A DNA stretch of 7,466 nucleotides from an uncultured Caulobacterales bacterium. GTDB taxonomy: Bacteria > Pseudomonadota > Alphaproteobacteria > Caulobacterales > Maricaulaceae. Below the pieces are notes generated by a model. It was not told the origin of the DNA and did not search any database. It was given only the letters and a program-made list of their open reading frames with translations. The translations under genes were made by a program, and so were the position numbers. Positions 6,835-7,466 of this stretch are shown here, in pieces; within the stretch, counting starts at the first letter, position 1; each line of letters begins with the position of its first letter. The DNA is taken from contig CALLME010000097.1 of NCBI GenBank assembly GCA_938007945.1, positions 1-7,466 of the forward strand. Reading direction: 5' to 3'.

Positions 6835-7353
6835 CTATACGATGATGAACAGTGTTTCGCCAAATTCGACAGGTTGCGCGTCGCCGACAAGTAGCTCCTC
6901 GACCTTGCCAGATTTAGGCGCTGTGATAGGATTAAACGTTTTCATCGCTTCGACCAGCACGATGGTATCGCCTTCTTTGACCTTATCGCCAACCTTGACG
7001 AAAGGGTCTGCATCAGGGCTCGGGCGAACGTAAGCTGTGCCGACCATTGGGGATTTTACGGCGCCAGGATGCGCGCTCGCATCGGATGAAGCTGACGGTG
7101 CTGCGGCAGCAGGCGCGCCGGCTGTAGCGATTGGCGCAGGAGCCGCGGCTGCGGCGGGAGCAGCAATCGTCTGCATGGCCACACCCGAATGCTTAGACAC
7201 ACGAATTTTCAAATCACCTTTTTTCATCTCAATCTCTGACAGATCAGTCGCGTTCAAGATATCGGCGAGTTCTTTTACAAGTGATGTCTCGCTTGAAGCC
7301 TTCGCCTTTATAGGCGTTTTACGGGCGCGGGAGGGTGTGGTCTTGCCAGCCAT
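6835..7353 (-). CDS. accB: Acetyl-CoA carboxylase, biotin carboxyl carrier protein
   Basis: AccB carries the biotin that shuttles CO2 from AccC to the carboxyltransferase AccAD. The 172-residue protein has three parts. Residues 1-22 are a basic extension (MAGKTTPSRARKTPIKAKAS). Residues 23-55 match the conserved N-terminal helix and strand (SLVKELADILNATDLSEIEM, then LKIRVSK). Residues 60-97 are a flexible Ala-Pro linker, and 98-172 are the biotinyl domain. The biotin-accepting lysine is K138 in VEAMKTFN, and SPMVGTAY with PDADPFVKVGD supplies the domain's first strands and thumb. The basic extension is absent from E. coli AccB. A purine-rich AAAGAGAGAG (7367 to 7358) lies just before the ATG and supports this start, though an internal start cannot be ruled out. 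It is followed by accC in the usual operon. Confidence 0.97.
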   Translation of the reverse strand: MAGKTTPSRARKTPIKAKASSETSLVKELADILNATDLSEIEMKKGDLKIRVSKHSGVAMQTIAAPAAAAAPAPIATAGAPAAAAPSASSDASAHPGAVKSPMVGTAYVRPSPDADPFVKVGDKVKEGDTIVLVEAMKTFNPITAPKSGKVEELLVGDAQPVEFGETLFIIV

Positions 7354-7357
7354 AATG

Positions 7358-7367
7358 CTCTCTCTTT
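7358..7367 (-). promoter_or_regulatory. Probable ribosome binding site of accB
   Basis: On the minus strand AAAGAGAGAG ends four bases before the accB ATG at 7353. It is a purine-rich, non-consensus Shine-Dalgarno sequence, and it favours the longer AccB form with the basic N-terminal extension. Confidence 0.5.
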
Positions 7368-7409
7368 ACTAGTCTAGCGTTCAATTTAGCGCCAAGGCGC
7401 CGAAGTGCT

Positions 7410-7466
7410 CTATGTCTTTAACAGATTTATAAGCGCGTGTAGCCCTAAATCATAGGAATCTGCGCC
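7410..7466 (-). CDS. aroQ: C-terminal end of probable type II 3-dehydroquinate dehydratase, partial
   Basis: Only one minus-strand frame stays open at the right edge. It encodes GADSYDLGLHALINLLKT before a TAG at 7412-7410; the other two minus frames meet stops within about 20 bases. The residues resemble the end of AroQ proteins, where a GxGAxxYxLAL-type strand and helix close the chain. AroQ dehydrates 3-dehydroquinate in the shikimate pathway. In many Alphaproteobacteria aroQ lies directly upstream of accB and accC, which is the arrangement here with a 56-base gap. With 18 residues the call leans on gene order as much as on sequence, and an unrelated protein tail is possible. Confidence 0.6.
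   Translation of the reverse strand, partial: GADSYDLGLHALINLLKT

Noticed and set aside
7068..7176. GC-rich repetitive stretch within accB
   Set aside because: It encodes the Ala-Pro linker of the biotin carrier; the repetitiveness is explained by protein composition.
7389..7402. GCGCCAAGGCGC inverted repeat between aroQ and accB as a terminator
   Set aside because: The loop would be only two to four bases, the stem is short, and no T tract follows on the minus strand.

Overview
The window is a dense stretch of an alphaproteobacterial chromosome. It carries core respiratory, haem, tRNA-modification, purine-salvage and fatty-acid genes, with no sign of mobile DNA, CRISPR or a large accessory island. 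The alphaproteobacterial call rests on a three-gene cytochrome bc1 operon of that class's type, on trmL and hemF divergent from it, on mtnP just after it, and on an aroQ-accB-accC order. Base composition looks moderate by eye, lower in GC than many members of the class. A marine, Hyphomonas- or Maricaulis-like relative is possible, but I cannot fix the genus.

Layout, left to right. Minus strand: the first 225 codons of hemF (3' end outside the window), preceded by trmL, the two joined by an ATGA stop/start overlap. A 144-base divergent intergenic region follows. Plus strand: petA, petB and petC, tightly packed and closed by a strong intrinsic terminator at 4044-4072. Then mtnP (methylthioadenosine phosphorylase) and a GNAT acetyltransferase, again joined by an ATGA overlap. 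Minus strand, convergent and only 4 bases away: accC, preceded by accB. At the far right edge are the last 18 codons of a gene that is probably aroQ.

How the genes work together. petABC encodes the complete catalytic core of ubiquinol:cytochrome c oxidoreductase (complex III). hemF makes protoporphyrinogen IX for haem using O2, which fits an aerobic respiring cell. mtnP recovers adenine and methylthioribose-1-phosphate from the by-product of polyamine and homoserine-lactone synthesis. accB and accC encode the biotin carrier and biotin carboxylase of acetyl-CoA carboxylase. trmL modifies the wobble base of certain leucine tRNAs.

I found no undescribed biological system. The points worth a second look are small: a Lys-Arg in place of Arg-Arg in the Rieske Tat signal, non-consensus residues beside the haem bL ligand in cytochrome b and near the haem pocket of cytochrome c1, an acetyltransferase where many relatives have a phosphoribosyltransferase beside mtnP, and a possible leaderless trmL transcript.
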